Assembly (NCBI GenBank): GCA_945862245.1
Contig: CAMAXN010000004.1
Location: forward strand, 64,442-107,330
Direction: 5' to 3'
Length of the DNA stretch: 42,889 bases
Origin: Prosthecobacter debontii
GTDB lineage: Bacteria; Verrucomicrobiota; Verrucomicrobiia; Verrucomicrobiales; Akkermansiaceae
Numbering within the stretch: position 1 is the first letter of the stretch; each line of letters starts with the position of its first letter. A program made the translations under genes and the position numbers. The notes under the pieces were generated by a model, which did no database searches, was not told where the DNA came from, and saw nothing but the letters and a program-made list of their open reading frames with translations. Positions 8,952-16,222 of this stretch are shown here, piece after piece.

Positions 8952-10042
8952 AGCCTCGCGACGATCGCATCACCCATACCGGTGGTGCCAACAATTTGTT
9001 CATTGTCCTTGCCTGTGGCGATGTCACTGGTTCGGAAACCGTCGGCGATGGTTTTCGAAACCGCAGCCTCGATGGTGTCGGCAGCTTCCGTTTTCCCGAG
9101 GGAGAAACGAAGCAGCATGGCGAGCGAAAGAATCTGTGCGATGGGGTTGGCTATGCCCTGTCCTGCGATGTCGGGAGCAGAGCCGCCGGAGGGCTCGTAG
9201 AGGCCGAAGTAGAGACCGTCCGCTTTTTGTTGCCCTAGCGAAGCAGAGGGCAGCATGCCGAGTGAACCGGAGATCATGGCCATCTCATCGGAAAGGATAT
9301 CGCCAAAGAGGTTTTCAGTAACCAGTACGTCGAATGAGCTCGGGCGGCGGATCAGCTGCATCGCGGCATTATCGACATACATGTGTGAAAGCTCGACCTC
9401 GGGAAATTCCTTTGCGATCTCTATGACGGTCTCGCGCCACAGCACGGAGGAGGCGAGCACGTTGGCCTTGTCCACGGAGAGCAGGCGTTTGCTACGACCC
9501 ATCGCAGCAGTGAAGGCGACGCGGGCTATGCGTTGGATTTCGCTTTTTTTGTAGATCATCGTGTCGAGCGCGATCGGTTCGCCGTTCTCCTCGTGGCGTC
9601 CTTTCGGCGAGCCGAAATAGATACCGCCGGTCAGTTCGCGGACGCAGAGCACATCGAAGCCGTCCTTAATAAGTTCCTGCTTTACCGGTGAGGCGTCAGT
9701 CAATGCCGGTAGGCAAACGCCGGGGCGAAGGTTGGCGAAGAGTCCGAAGTGTTTCCGCAGGGGAAGCAACGCACCTCGCTCCGGCTGTATATGGGGCGGG
9801 AGATTCTCCCACTTGGGGCCACCGACAGAGCCAAAAAGGATTGCATCCGCTGCTTCGCTGGCGGCGATGGTCTCCGCAGGCAGCGGATGGCCGCAGCTAT
9901 CGATGGCCGCGCCGCCAACAAGATGCTCCGAACGCTCCACCGAAAAGTCGAATTTTACCTTCACCACATCAAGCACGCGCAGCGCCTGAACCATCACCTC
10001 CGGGCCGATACCATCGCCGGATAGAATCGTTATTTTGAACAT
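8948..10042 (-). CDS. leuB: 3-isopropylmalate dehydrogenase (LeuB)
   Basis: LeuB oxidises and decarboxylates 3-isopropylmalate to 2-oxoisocaproate with NAD+, the third leucine-specific step. The 364-residue protein has 'GDGIGPE' (9-15), 'FGSVGGPKW', '[16 protein letters not shown]' (substrate arginines), '[10 protein letters not shown]', '[13 protein letters not shown]' and the metal-binding '[13 protein letters not shown]', followed by the NAD-binding '[18 protein letters not shown]'. The start at 10042 is preceded by AGGAGG 12 bases upstream, which lies in the end of the HPr gene. The gap to the HPr stop is 7 bases and the outer membrane factor gene overlaps its 3' end, so the three form an operon. 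No other leu gene is visible. Confidence 0.96.
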   Translation of the reverse strand: MFKITILSGDGIGPEVMVQALRVLDVVKVKFDFSVERSEHLVGGAAIDSCGHPLPAETIAASEAADAILFGSVGGPKWENLPPHIQPERGALLPLRKHFGLFANLRPGVCLPALTDASPVKQELIKDGFDVLCVRELTGGIYFGSPKGRHEENGEPIALDTMIYKKSEIQRIARVAFTAAMGRSKRLLSVDKANVLASSVLWRETVIEIAKEFPEVELSHMYVDNAAMQLIRRPSSFDVLVTENLFGDILSDEMAMISGSLGMLPSASLGQQKADGLYFGLYEPSGGSAPDIAGQGIANPIAQILSLAMLLRFSLGKTEAADTIEAAVSKTIADGFRTSDIATGKDNEQIVGTTGMGDAIVARL

Positions 10043-10049
10043 AAAATTT

Positions 10050-10316
10050 TCAATCCTCCTCGAACTTCCGAGCAATCAAATCACCGATTGCTTCCAACGC
10101 GGCTTCCTCATCCTCGCCTACCGCACTGACAAGGATCACAGAACCGTGGCCTGCAGCTAGCATCATCAGACCCATGATGCTTTTCCCGTCCACCTCTTCG
10201 CCGTCCTTTTCGACAGTGATCTCGGATTGGAAACGATTCGCCATCTTGACGAATTGTGCCGCTGGGCGGGCATGTATCCCAAGTTTATTATGAATCGTAA
10301 AATCTCGTTGTGCCAT
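10050..10316 (-). CDS. HPr-family phosphocarrier protein
   Basis: HPr carries phosphate from enzyme I to EIIA proteins of the phosphotransferase system. The 88-residue protein has both regulatory sites at the canonical positions: the active-site His15 in '[15 protein letters not shown]' and Ser46 in '[16 protein letters not shown]', the site used by HPr kinase/phosphorylase where that enzyme exists. Enzyme I and sugar permeases are absent from the window. An EIIA-Ntr-like protein lies at 30686-31156, so a regulatory (nitrogen-PTS-like) role is likely; this is inference. It is the first gene of an operon with leuB and an outer membrane factor. Confidence 0.93.
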   Translation of the reverse strand: MAQRDFTIHNKLGIHARPAAQFVKMANRFQSEITVEKDGEEVDGKSIMGLMMLAAGHGSVILVSAVGEDEEAALEAIGDLIARKFEED

Positions 10317-10457
10317 ATCTTCGGGTTCTTAGTTCAGGAGGTTAGGAAAGAGGAAGACAAACCTCAAAGGTAAATTTTCACTGATCTTTTGCGGGGTTAT
10401 AGCACCAGAGAGGTTTAAGACAATATCTAGGTGAATAAACCGCAGATAGACGAGGAT

Positions 10458-11366
10458 TTAATTCTGGCTGAACGGCTTCTTCATATATTGCTCGTCGCGG
10501 AGCTTACGGAGGTATTCCATATATTTGCGCTGTTCCTCAAGACTTCCGCCGTCTTTTCGTATCACAGTCACGACCGATGGTGGGACGTGATTCTGCGCGG
10601 TAGTTGCGTTACCATATTTTTTCCACGGCCCGTAAGGAACTTGGCTGTCCTCGACAAAGCGCCAATGGACTTTCTTGCCAGAAGCGGCGCCAAGATAATC
10701 CCGTATAGAAGGCGAGATGTCGATGCCTGCGGAGCCGTTCTGGGTGGATTTTGGGGGTTTATTTCCGAAAACATACTGCCAATCATCAGTGACCCAAGGG
10801 CCACAATCTTCCCACTGCGCATAACAGCTGCGCTTGTTATAATAGATCTGCACCCAGCGGCCCTTCAGAACGGTTTTTCCAGGCTCGGGATTCATGCGGG
10901 CGAACCAGCGGATGACCCGCGAGGCTTCCGGTTTGTGGGATAGCGAGGTTAGGACATCGTTGTAAGGAAGCGCTATGTAAAAGGGGTTAAGCCTAGGGAT
11001 AAAATTTTTCGGGCGGAACTCTCCGGTAGCGTGGTTAGCAATGCGGTTGGTGGGGCTGGGATCGTCGTAACCGCCGAAATTGATGGCCCATTTCGTATCC
11101 CACGAGGACTTACAGTTCGGTGTGGGGTTGCGCTCTGTCGGTTGCTCCCCGCACCAGAAAATCGTCGCCGTGATGTGGGTTTTCCAAGGGTAGGGGGAAC
11201 GGAATGCGGGCGAGACCGACTTGGCGTGAGCGACGGAGCGAGCACCGGTGGGAATCACTACGCGGGGTGCAGCGGATTGCTGCCCTTGCGCGACGGTTGC
11301 TCCCCTGAAGGCGAGAATCATTAAGGCTACCGTGAGGAATACGGTTGGAAAAAATCTAGGTATCAA
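10458..11366 (-). CDS. Secreted hypothetical protein
   Basis: I do not recognise this protein with certainty. It has 302 residues with an N-terminal signal peptide (IPRFFPTVFLTVALMILAF) cut near AQGQQ. The mature part is rich in Trp, Tyr and Pro and contains several Cys, with conserved-looking blocks 'NPFYIALPYND', 'CYAQWEDCGPW', 'GIDISPSIRDYLG' and 'WRFVEDSQVPYGPW', and a charged C-terminal helix. The block around 'GIDISPSIRDYLG' recalls double-psi beta-barrel/RlpA-like cell-wall proteins, but this is only a resemblance. The start appears to be TTG at 11366; an ATG at 11321 would cut into the signal peptide. It is divergent from the SHD1 protein gene. Confidence 0.6.
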   Translation of the reverse strand: MIPRFFPTVFLTVALMILAFRGATVAQGQQSAAPRVVIPTGARSVAHAKSVSPAFRSPYPWKTHITATIFWCGEQPTERNPTPNCKSSWDTKWAINFGGYDDPSPTNRIANHATGEFRPKNFIPRLNPFYIALPYNDVLTSLSHKPEASRVIRWFARMNPEPGKTVLKGRWVQIYYNKRSCYAQWEDCGPWVTDDWQYVFGNKPPKSTQNGSAGIDISPSIRDYLGAASGKKVHWRFVEDSQVPYGPWKKYGNATTAQNHVPPSVVTVIRKDGGSLEEQRKYMEYLRKLRDEQYMKKPFSQN

Positions 11367-11473
11367 AATCTTGTTAGGGCTTCTCTTTAATCAATTTGTA
11401 GCCTATAAAAAGCGGATCTTCAAGGCAAAGTGCAACGTGCGATCACTTGCAAAAAAACAACCAACCAACACAA

Positions 11474-12226
11474 ATGCCACGCATTTTAGCACTCACATTC
11501 GCCCTGCTCTTCCCGCTTACCGCAGGGGAGATCTGGACTTGGATGAATCCCGATGGAAGTAAGACCTTCAAGGCTGAGTTCATCCGCCGCGATAAGGATA
11601 CCGTTACTCTCCGCCCCGTCGGAGGGAAGGAACTGAGCATAGGCATGGACAAGCTCCATGTCGACAATCAAAGCTGGCTGAAAAAGAATCATCCCACGGA
11701 TGCCGAGGTTCAAGCCGCTGAATTACCGGACGACGGGGCAATTTTTGATAAGCTAAAATTTGGCGACAACCGAGAAATCGTTATTGCGAAACTCAAGGCC
11801 AGCAAGATGGTCAAGGCGAGCCTCGATAGCACTTTCTTCGGGCGAACAGGTATCAACGGTATCTACCGCACCGTGCTGCCGATCGGAGGGCTGCATTGCT
11901 TCCTATTTTTCGATTGGGACAAAGCGGATCGGCTGAAGGAAATTTCCCTCCGCACCGAAGATAAGGCTATTGGCGAATACGAGACCGTTCTCAAGCCGTG
12001 CTGGCAAGCGCTTTCAGAACTCATCGTTCCCATCTACGGGAAAGCCTTGCAAACCACAAAATTGACAGCGGCATCAGATCTGACCGACGGGCAGATGCTT
12101 GCCAGCCACATCTGGCGCATCGAACGAGGCGGTACTGTAATGCTCGGCTCCTCCCGGATGAGAGATGCATACCAGGTCTCCGTCCTTTTCACGAAAGACA
12201 AGATTGAACCGCGACGCATACCCTGA
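11474..12226 (+). CDS. Secreted protein with N-terminal SHD1-like domain
   Basis: The 250-residue protein starts with a signal peptide (MPRILALTFALLFPLTAG). The next 60 residues, 'IWTWMNPDGSKTFKAEF' through 'TVTLRPVGGKELSI' to 'LHVDNQSWLKKN', match the SHD1-like domain (first described in yeast Sla1) that is very common in secreted Planctomycetota and Verrucomicrobiota proteins, where it is thought to bind proteins or surfaces. The remaining 170 residues contain a globular domain that I do not recognise ('FGDNREIVIAKLKASKMV', 'LHCFLFFDWDKADRLKEISL'); it recalls compact alpha/beta domains that handle lipoprotein or calcium ligands, but no function can be given. The ATG at 11474 was chosen because it begins the signal peptide. 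Confidence 0.68.
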   Translation: MPRILALTFALLFPLTAGEIWTWMNPDGSKTFKAEFIRRDKDTVTLRPVGGKELSIGMDKLHVDNQSWLKKNHPTDAEVQAAELPDDGAIFDKLKFGDNREIVIAKLKASKMVKASLDSTFFGRTGINGIYRTVLPIGGLHCFLFFDWDKADRLKEISLRTEDKAIGEYETVLKPCWQALSELIVPIYGKALQTTKLTAASDLTDGQMLASHIWRIERGGTVMLGSSRMRDAYQVSVLFTKDKIEPRRIP

Positions 12227-12500
12227 TCACCAAGGCACGGGTGCGTCATCACGCTCAGGGGGCATCTGTGTGTCCCCATCCGCATCCTTTTCTTAGCTTC
12301 CAAAATTAAGTTAGACTAATAAGCATAAACGACCACGCACACCAAGGGGACCGTAAGCGAAATCGTGGCTGCGACCGTACCCGTTCAATCGTAGGTGCTC
12401 TTCTTTATTCAGTTCGTCTAGGCACGAGCGGGAAACGCCGCCGCCAGACGCATCCAGAGCAAGCCGGGTTTAAGCAGAGACATGGCCTGCTGACATTTCT
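12227..12500. other. Convergent intergenic region, no gene called
   Basis: The 274 bases lie between two converging genes. On the minus strand a 52-codon frame without a start codon (12311-12469) reads in part 'NGYGRSHDFAYGPLGVRGR', which looks somewhat protein-like and could be a gene remnant, but it has no start and no recognised relative. No terminator hairpin with a T-run is visible. Confidence 0.35.
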
Positions 12501-13781
12501 CTATTCCAACGAGAATTTCCTGAAAGCCGTTTCTACCACCTCCGCGATGATCGCCAGTCCTCCGCGGACGGTTGTTTCATCCATTGCGAAGGAAACGCGG
12601 ATGCACTCACGGGAGTGGGGCCAGTCGTTGGTTTCGCAGCCGAAGAAGAAGTGATGGCCGGGTATGACGAGTACTTGGCGGAGCTTGAGGCGTTCGTAGA
12701 GTTCAACAGAGGAGATAGGGAGGCCTGGGAACCACAGCCAGAGAAAGAGTGCACCTTCGCTGCGGTGCATCATCCAAGGGAATTTTTCCGCAAAAAACTC
12801 TTTTGCAATAGCTTGGGCATAGCGGGATTTTTCCTCATAAAAGGGGCGTATCACATCGTGGCTGAGGGTAAGGATCTCGCCGCTACGGATGAGGGGAAGG
12901 ACGATCTGTTGGCCGCCACTGGGATTGGCGAGGCCGGTGATAGCTGTCATGGAGGAGAGCGCGTGGATGATTTCCGGAGGGCCGATGACGATGCCGGTGC
13001 GGGTGCCGGGCAGGCCGAGCTTTGAAAGACTGAGGGTGAGGATGATGTGCTTGTCCCAGAGCGGTTTTGCATCGGTGAAGATGATACCTGGGAAGGGGGC
13101 TCCGTAGGCGTTGTCGATGATGAGTGGGATGCCGTTTTCCTTAGCGATCTCTGAGAGACGCGCCATTTCCCCGTCGCTGAGAACATTGCCAGTGGGATTG
13201 GTGGGGCGAGAGATACAGATCGCGGCGATGTCGGGGCTGATGGGTAGGTGGTCGAAATCGATGTGATACTTGAACTCGTTCGGGCCGGTGGTTTCAATCT
13301 CCGGGCGGATGGCGAGGAACATGCCGGGATTCAGCCCCTGCGAGGCGTAACCGATGTATTCCGGGACGAGCGGGAAAAGAATTTTACGAAGCGTTCCGTC
13401 CGGCATTTCCCCGGCGAGAAGGTTGAAGAGATGAAAGAATGCGGTCTGCCCACCACAAGTTAGACCAACGTTTTCTGGCGAGATGTCCCAGCCGAACGTT
13501 TCCCGCATGAGATCGGCGATAGCGGCGATGAAGGCCGGGTTACCCTGTGGTGGGTCATAAGTGGTTAGGAAACGGTTGACGGCGGCTGGATCGGCATTGA
13601 TCTGCATGAGTCGCTCGCGCCAGATTGCGTTCACGGCAGGGATTTGGGCGGGCTGGCCGCCGCCGAGCATACGAAGATCGGGGCCGCCGTTGGCAAGGGC
13701 GTAGCCGAGATCATCCATGAGCTCCCCAATGCCGCTGCCGCCCGCGAGGCCGGTGCCGAGTTTGGAAAAGGTGAGGTTCAT
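12501..13781 (-). CDS. avtA: Valine-pyruvate aminotransferase (AvtA-like)
   Basis: AvtA transfers the amino group between valine and pyruvate, giving alanine and 2-oxoisovalerate, with pyridoxal phosphate. The 426-residue protein follows E. coli AvtA closely along its length: 'SGIGELMDDL', 'MLGGGQPAQIP', 'YDPPQGNPAFI', 'FPLVPEYIGYASQGL', 'ISRPTNPTGNVLSD', 'PLIIDNAYGAPFPGIIF', the PLP-binding Lys in 'LSLSKLGLPGTRTGI', 'SEGALFLWLWFPGLPI' and 'VLVIPGHHFFFG'. The start at 13781 gives the normal N-terminus; the 100 residues that could be read upstream fall in intergenic repeats. It is divergent from another fold-type I PLP enzyme at 14087. Function in branched-chain amino-acid or alanine synthesis fits the leuB gene nearby. 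Confidence 0.93.
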   Translation of the reverse strand: MNLTFSKLGTGLAGGSGIGELMDDLGYALANGGPDLRMLGGGQPAQIPAVNAIWRERLMQINADPAAVNRFLTTYDPPQGNPAFIAAIADLMRETFGWDISPENVGLTCGGQTAFFHLFNLLAGEMPDGTLRKILFPLVPEYIGYASQGLNPGMFLAIRPEIETTGPNEFKYHIDFDHLPISPDIAAICISRPTNPTGNVLSDGEMARLSEIAKENGIPLIIDNAYGAPFPGIIFTDAKPLWDKHIILTLSLSKLGLPGTRTGIVIGPPEIIHALSSMTAITGLANPSGGQQIVLPLIRSGEILTLSHDVIRPFYEEKSRYAQAIAKEFFAEKFPWMMHRSEGALFLWLWFPGLPISSVELYERLKLRQVLVIPGHHFFFGCETNDWPHSRECIRVSFAMDETTVRGGLAIIAEVVETAFRKFSLE

Positions 13782-13854
13782 CACGAGGGATGATGGCGGG
13801 ATGGGTGGGGAAGGGAATTCCGAATTCGCCAGGCTATCTCGTTCGGAAAGAGAG

Positions 13855-13907
13855 CCACGGATGCACGCGGATGAACACGGATGGAAATTTGACCACGGAG
13901 GCACGGA
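13855..13907. repeat. Dispersed 'CCACGGATG / ACCACGGAG' type repeat
   Basis: Two short runs of imperfect direct repeats lie here: 13855-13884 is built from (C)ACGGATG/ACGCGGATG units and 13891-13907 reads GACCACGGAGGCACGGA. A related run, ACCACAGAG...CACGGAG...ACACAGAG, occurs at 35225-35251. From memory, such ACCACAGAG/CCACGGATG strings are dispersed in many genomes of this and other phyla; this cannot be verified here. They sit in the divergent avtA/patB promoter region. Confidence 0.6.
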
Positions 13908-13917
13908 ATTGAAATTC

Positions 13918-14041
13918 GGGGAGCACACGCGCCCCCGCGTGTCGTTTCCGACGCCCCCGTTGGAAACCGCGTGGAATGGTCTGCAATGCCGGTCTTCGGC
14001 GAGGGCGCCAAAGACAACACGCGAGGGCGCGTGTGCTCCCC
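13918..14041. repeat. Composite palindromic element of four hairpins
   Basis: The ends are 25-bp inverted arms matching at 24 of 25 positions (13918-13942 and 14017-14041, GGGGAGCACACGCG...). Between and within the arms are four hairpins that share the same central tetranucleotide, CCCC or its counterpart AGGG: ACACGCG-CCCC-CGCGTGT; GTTTCCGACG-CCCC-CGTTGGAAAC; GTCTTCGGCG-AGGG-CGCCAAAGAC; ACACGCG-AGGG-CGCGTGT. This is the look of a REP/BIME-like or MITE-like intergenic repeat. It fills much of the divergent promoter region of avtA and the PatB-like gene and ends 45 bases before the latter's start. Confidence 0.85.
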
Positions 14042-14086
14042 AATGGAGTTGCAATGCCGCCCGCGTGGCTACAGCATCCAAGCGTG

Positions 14087-15235
14087 ATGAGTTTTGATTT
14101 CGACACCGTGATCCCGAGGAAGGCGACGGGATGCATCAAGCATGACCGTAAGCCAGAGCTGGATCCCTTCTGGGTGGCGGATATGGATTTCGTTTCCGCA
14201 CCGTGTATTCTCGATGCGCTACGCAAGCGGATCGACCACGGGATCTTCGGCTACGCACAGGCGCATGATGGAATGGGGGAGGCCATCGCGGGTTATCTGG
14301 AGAGCAGGCACGGCGTCACCCTTAATGTGGATCACCTCATCCATCTCGGCGGGTTGGTGCCGGCGCTTTCGCTGGCGGCTAGGGCATTCTGCAAAACGGG
14401 CGAGGAGGTCATGACCTGTACGCCGGTATATCCACCTTTCCTCGGTGTCCACAAGGACGCAGGCGCCGAACTACTCACAGTGGATCATGTATTCATCGCC
14501 GGACAGTGGGAGTTTGATTGGGCAAAAATGGAGGAGGCTGTTTCGGAAAGAACGAAAGTTTTTCTGCTCTGCAATCCGCAAAACCCACTGGGTCGGGCGT
14601 TTGGTGCGAATGAGATCGTTAAGATTGCTGAGTTCTGCGAGGTGCACGATCTCGTGCTTGTCTCCGATGAGATCCACTGCGATCTGATCCTCGATGAGAA
14701 TCGTACACCGCATTTCTCCGCGCTGCAGCTACCCGATAATCTGGCGTCGCGCACGATCACCCTGCTTTCGCCAAGCAAGACTTGGAATATCGCCGGGCTC
14801 GGATATGCATTCGCCATTATCCCGAACGATTCGATTAGACGGAAATTTTCCGCAGCTCGGGGCCACACGCTTACAGAGATCAGTACTCTTTCCTACCACG
14901 CCGCCGAGGCCGCTTATCGCGATGGTGAGCCGTGGCGGAGCGAACTCATATCTTATTTAAAAGCGAACCGCGACGAGCTCGTCCGTTTCGTGACGGAGGA
15001 GTGCGATGGACTCACCGTCCATCCGCCGGAAGCCACTTATCTCGCATGGATCGACGCTCGCGCACTGGGCGTGCCGAACCCGGCTGATTTCTTTGAGAAA
15101 GAAGCTGGGCTGTTTCTTTCCGATGGCACATTCTTCGGCTGTCCGGGCTGGGTGCGTTTCAATTTCGGCTGCCCTCGTATGAGGATGCTGGCAGGGTTGG
15201 GGAAAATGAAGGCGGCCTTGGGAGCGCGGGTTTGA
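14087..15235 (+). CDS. PatB/MalY-family PLP enzyme, probable cystathionine beta-lyase
   Basis: PatB/MalY-type enzymes split the C-S bond of cystathionine or cysteine conjugates, releasing homocysteine or thiol, pyruvate and ammonia. The 382-residue protein shows the family hallmarks: 'DPFWVADMDFVSAPCI' near the N-terminus, 'GIFGYAQ', 'TPVYPPFLG', 'LLCNPQNPLGRAF', 'LVSDEIHCDLIL', the PLP Lys in 'LLSPSKTWNIAGL', and 'YLAWIDARAL' and 'WVRFNFGCPR' at the C-terminus. The start at 14087 gives the usual N-terminus (MSFDFDTVIPR). Its last four codons and stop lie inside a palindromic repeat (15219-15278), so the extreme C-terminus is formed by that element. It converges on fmt. Confidence 0.88.
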   Translation: MSFDFDTVIPRKATGCIKHDRKPELDPFWVADMDFVSAPCILDALRKRIDHGIFGYAQAHDGMGEAIAGYLESRHGVTLNVDHLIHLGGLVPALSLAARAFCKTGEEVMTCTPVYPPFLGVHKDAGAELLTVDHVFIAGQWEFDWAKMEEAVSERTKVFLLCNPQNPLGRAFGANEIVKIAEFCEVHDLVLVSDEIHCDLILDENRTPHFSALQLPDNLASRTITLLSPSKTWNIAGLGYAFAIIPNDSIRRKFSAARGHTLTEISTLSYHAAEAAYRDGEPWRSELISYLKANRDELVRFVTEECDGLTVHPPEATYLAWIDARALGVPNPADFFEKEAGLFLSDGTFFGCPGWVRFNFGCPRMRMLAGLGKMKAALGARV

Positions 15236-15278
15236 TACCCGCTGTCTGATCCAAGCGGCTTGCAAAGCCGCGCTCCCA
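15219..15278. repeat. Palindromic element (11-bp arms, two inner hairpins) at the patB-fmt junction
   Basis: Outer arms TGGGAGCGCGG (15219-15229) and CCGCGCTCCCA (15268-15278) are perfect inverted repeats. Inside are two 17-base hairpins, GCGGGT-TTGAT-ACCCGC (15226-15242) and GCGGCTT-GCA-AAGCCGC (15255-15271), giving a cloverleaf-like fold. The element covers the whole convergent intergenic space and the last codons of the PatB-like gene. A second member with the same architecture lies at 35277-35392. It could serve as a two-way terminator, though it lacks T-runs. Confidence 0.8.
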
Positions 15279-15280
15279 GT

Positions 15281-16186
15281 TCAAAGGCTGTTCGCGAAGG
15301 CGGTGGCGGGCATGGGTTTGGAGCCCTCCGGCTGCACCTGCGAAAGGGCGATTGCGCCATCGCTGCAACCGATGAGGAGCTGGCCTTCGTGGACGGCGAG
15401 TTCACTAGGACCGATCAGATAATGGGCAATTTCCACGGGGGGGAAGATTTTTAGGCGTTTCGTTTTACCCTTCACGAAAACTTCGGTGAAGGTGCCGGGC
15501 CACGGATGGTAGGCGCGGATAAATCGTTCGATTTCGGCTGCGGGTTTGGTGAAATCGAGGCGTCCGTTCTCGCGCAAAAGCTTCGGGGCGTAGGTGACTT
15601 CGGCTTCGTTTTGTGGGGTTCCAGCCTTGGGGTTTGCGGCGAGGATTTTCAAGGCTTCGTCGAGTGCGGCGGGGCCTAGATTGGCTAGGCGATCGTGGAG
15701 TTCTCCGGCGGTCTCGGTTTTCCCGATCGGGATGCGTTTAGCTGAAATGATATCCCCGGCGTCGAGCTCGCGGATCACGCGCATGATCGTGATGCCCGTT
15801 TCTGTGTCGCCGTTGGCGATGGCGGACTGGATGCAGGATGCTCCGCGGTATTTTGGGAGCAATGAGGCGTGGAGGTTAATAATGGCTTTCTTCGCAGCTT
15901 TGCGGACGTCCTTTCCGATGATCTGTCCGTAGGCCATTACCACGATGATGTCCGGGTGGAGATCTGTTAGAGCATCGGCGATTTCGATGATCCGTTCTGG
16001 TTGCCAGACAGGGATACCGTTTTCGATTGCGAGGCTCTTGATTTCCGGGGGAAGGAATTCGCTGTGGCTGCGGCCGACGGGTTTGTCCGGCTGGGTGATC
16101 AGCAGGCAAGGCCGCGGGCCGTGCGTAATGAGGTGGCGGAAAGTGGGCTGGGCAATGTCCCCGGTAGCGATGAAGGCGAGTTTCAA
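15281..16186 (-). CDS. fmt: Methionyl-tRNA formyltransferase
   Basis: Fmt formylates the initiator Met-tRNA using 10-formyl-tetrahydrofolate. The 301-residue protein has the catalytic triad of the family at the expected spacing: Asn104 and His106 in 'INLHASLLPKYRGAS' and Asp142 in 'ELDAGDII'. The C-terminal OB-like domain ('RFIRAYHPWPGTF') is complete. The start codon is TTG; the residues that follow (MKLAFIATGD) are the normal N-terminus, and no ATG fits better. The stop codon lies just outside a palindromic element. It follows recN by 36 bases and is likely cotranscribed with it. The usual neighbour def (peptide deformylase) is absent. Confidence 0.95.
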   Translation of the reverse strand: MKLAFIATGDIAQPTFRHLITHGPRPCLLITQPDKPVGRSHSEFLPPEIKSLAIENGIPVWQPERIIEIADALTDLHPDIIVVMAYGQIIGKDVRKAAKKAIINLHASLLPKYRGASCIQSAIANGDTETGITIMRVIRELDAGDIISAKRIPIGKTETAGELHDRLANLGPAALDEALKILAANPKAGTPQNEAEVTYAPKLLRENGRLDFTKPAAEIERFIRAYHPWPGTFTEVFVKGKTKRLKIFPPVEIAHYLIGPSELAVHEGQLLIGCSDGAIALSQVQPEGSKPMPATAFANSL

Positions 16187-16222
16187 AATGGGAAATGGAT
16201 CGGTGTTTTTGAAAAAAAGGAT

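Noticed and set aside
12311..12469. Minus-strand 52-codon open frame with a protein-like string (NGYGRSHDFAYGPLGVRGR).
   Set aside because: It has no start codon, ends in a convergent gap and resembles nothing I know; listed only in the gap description.
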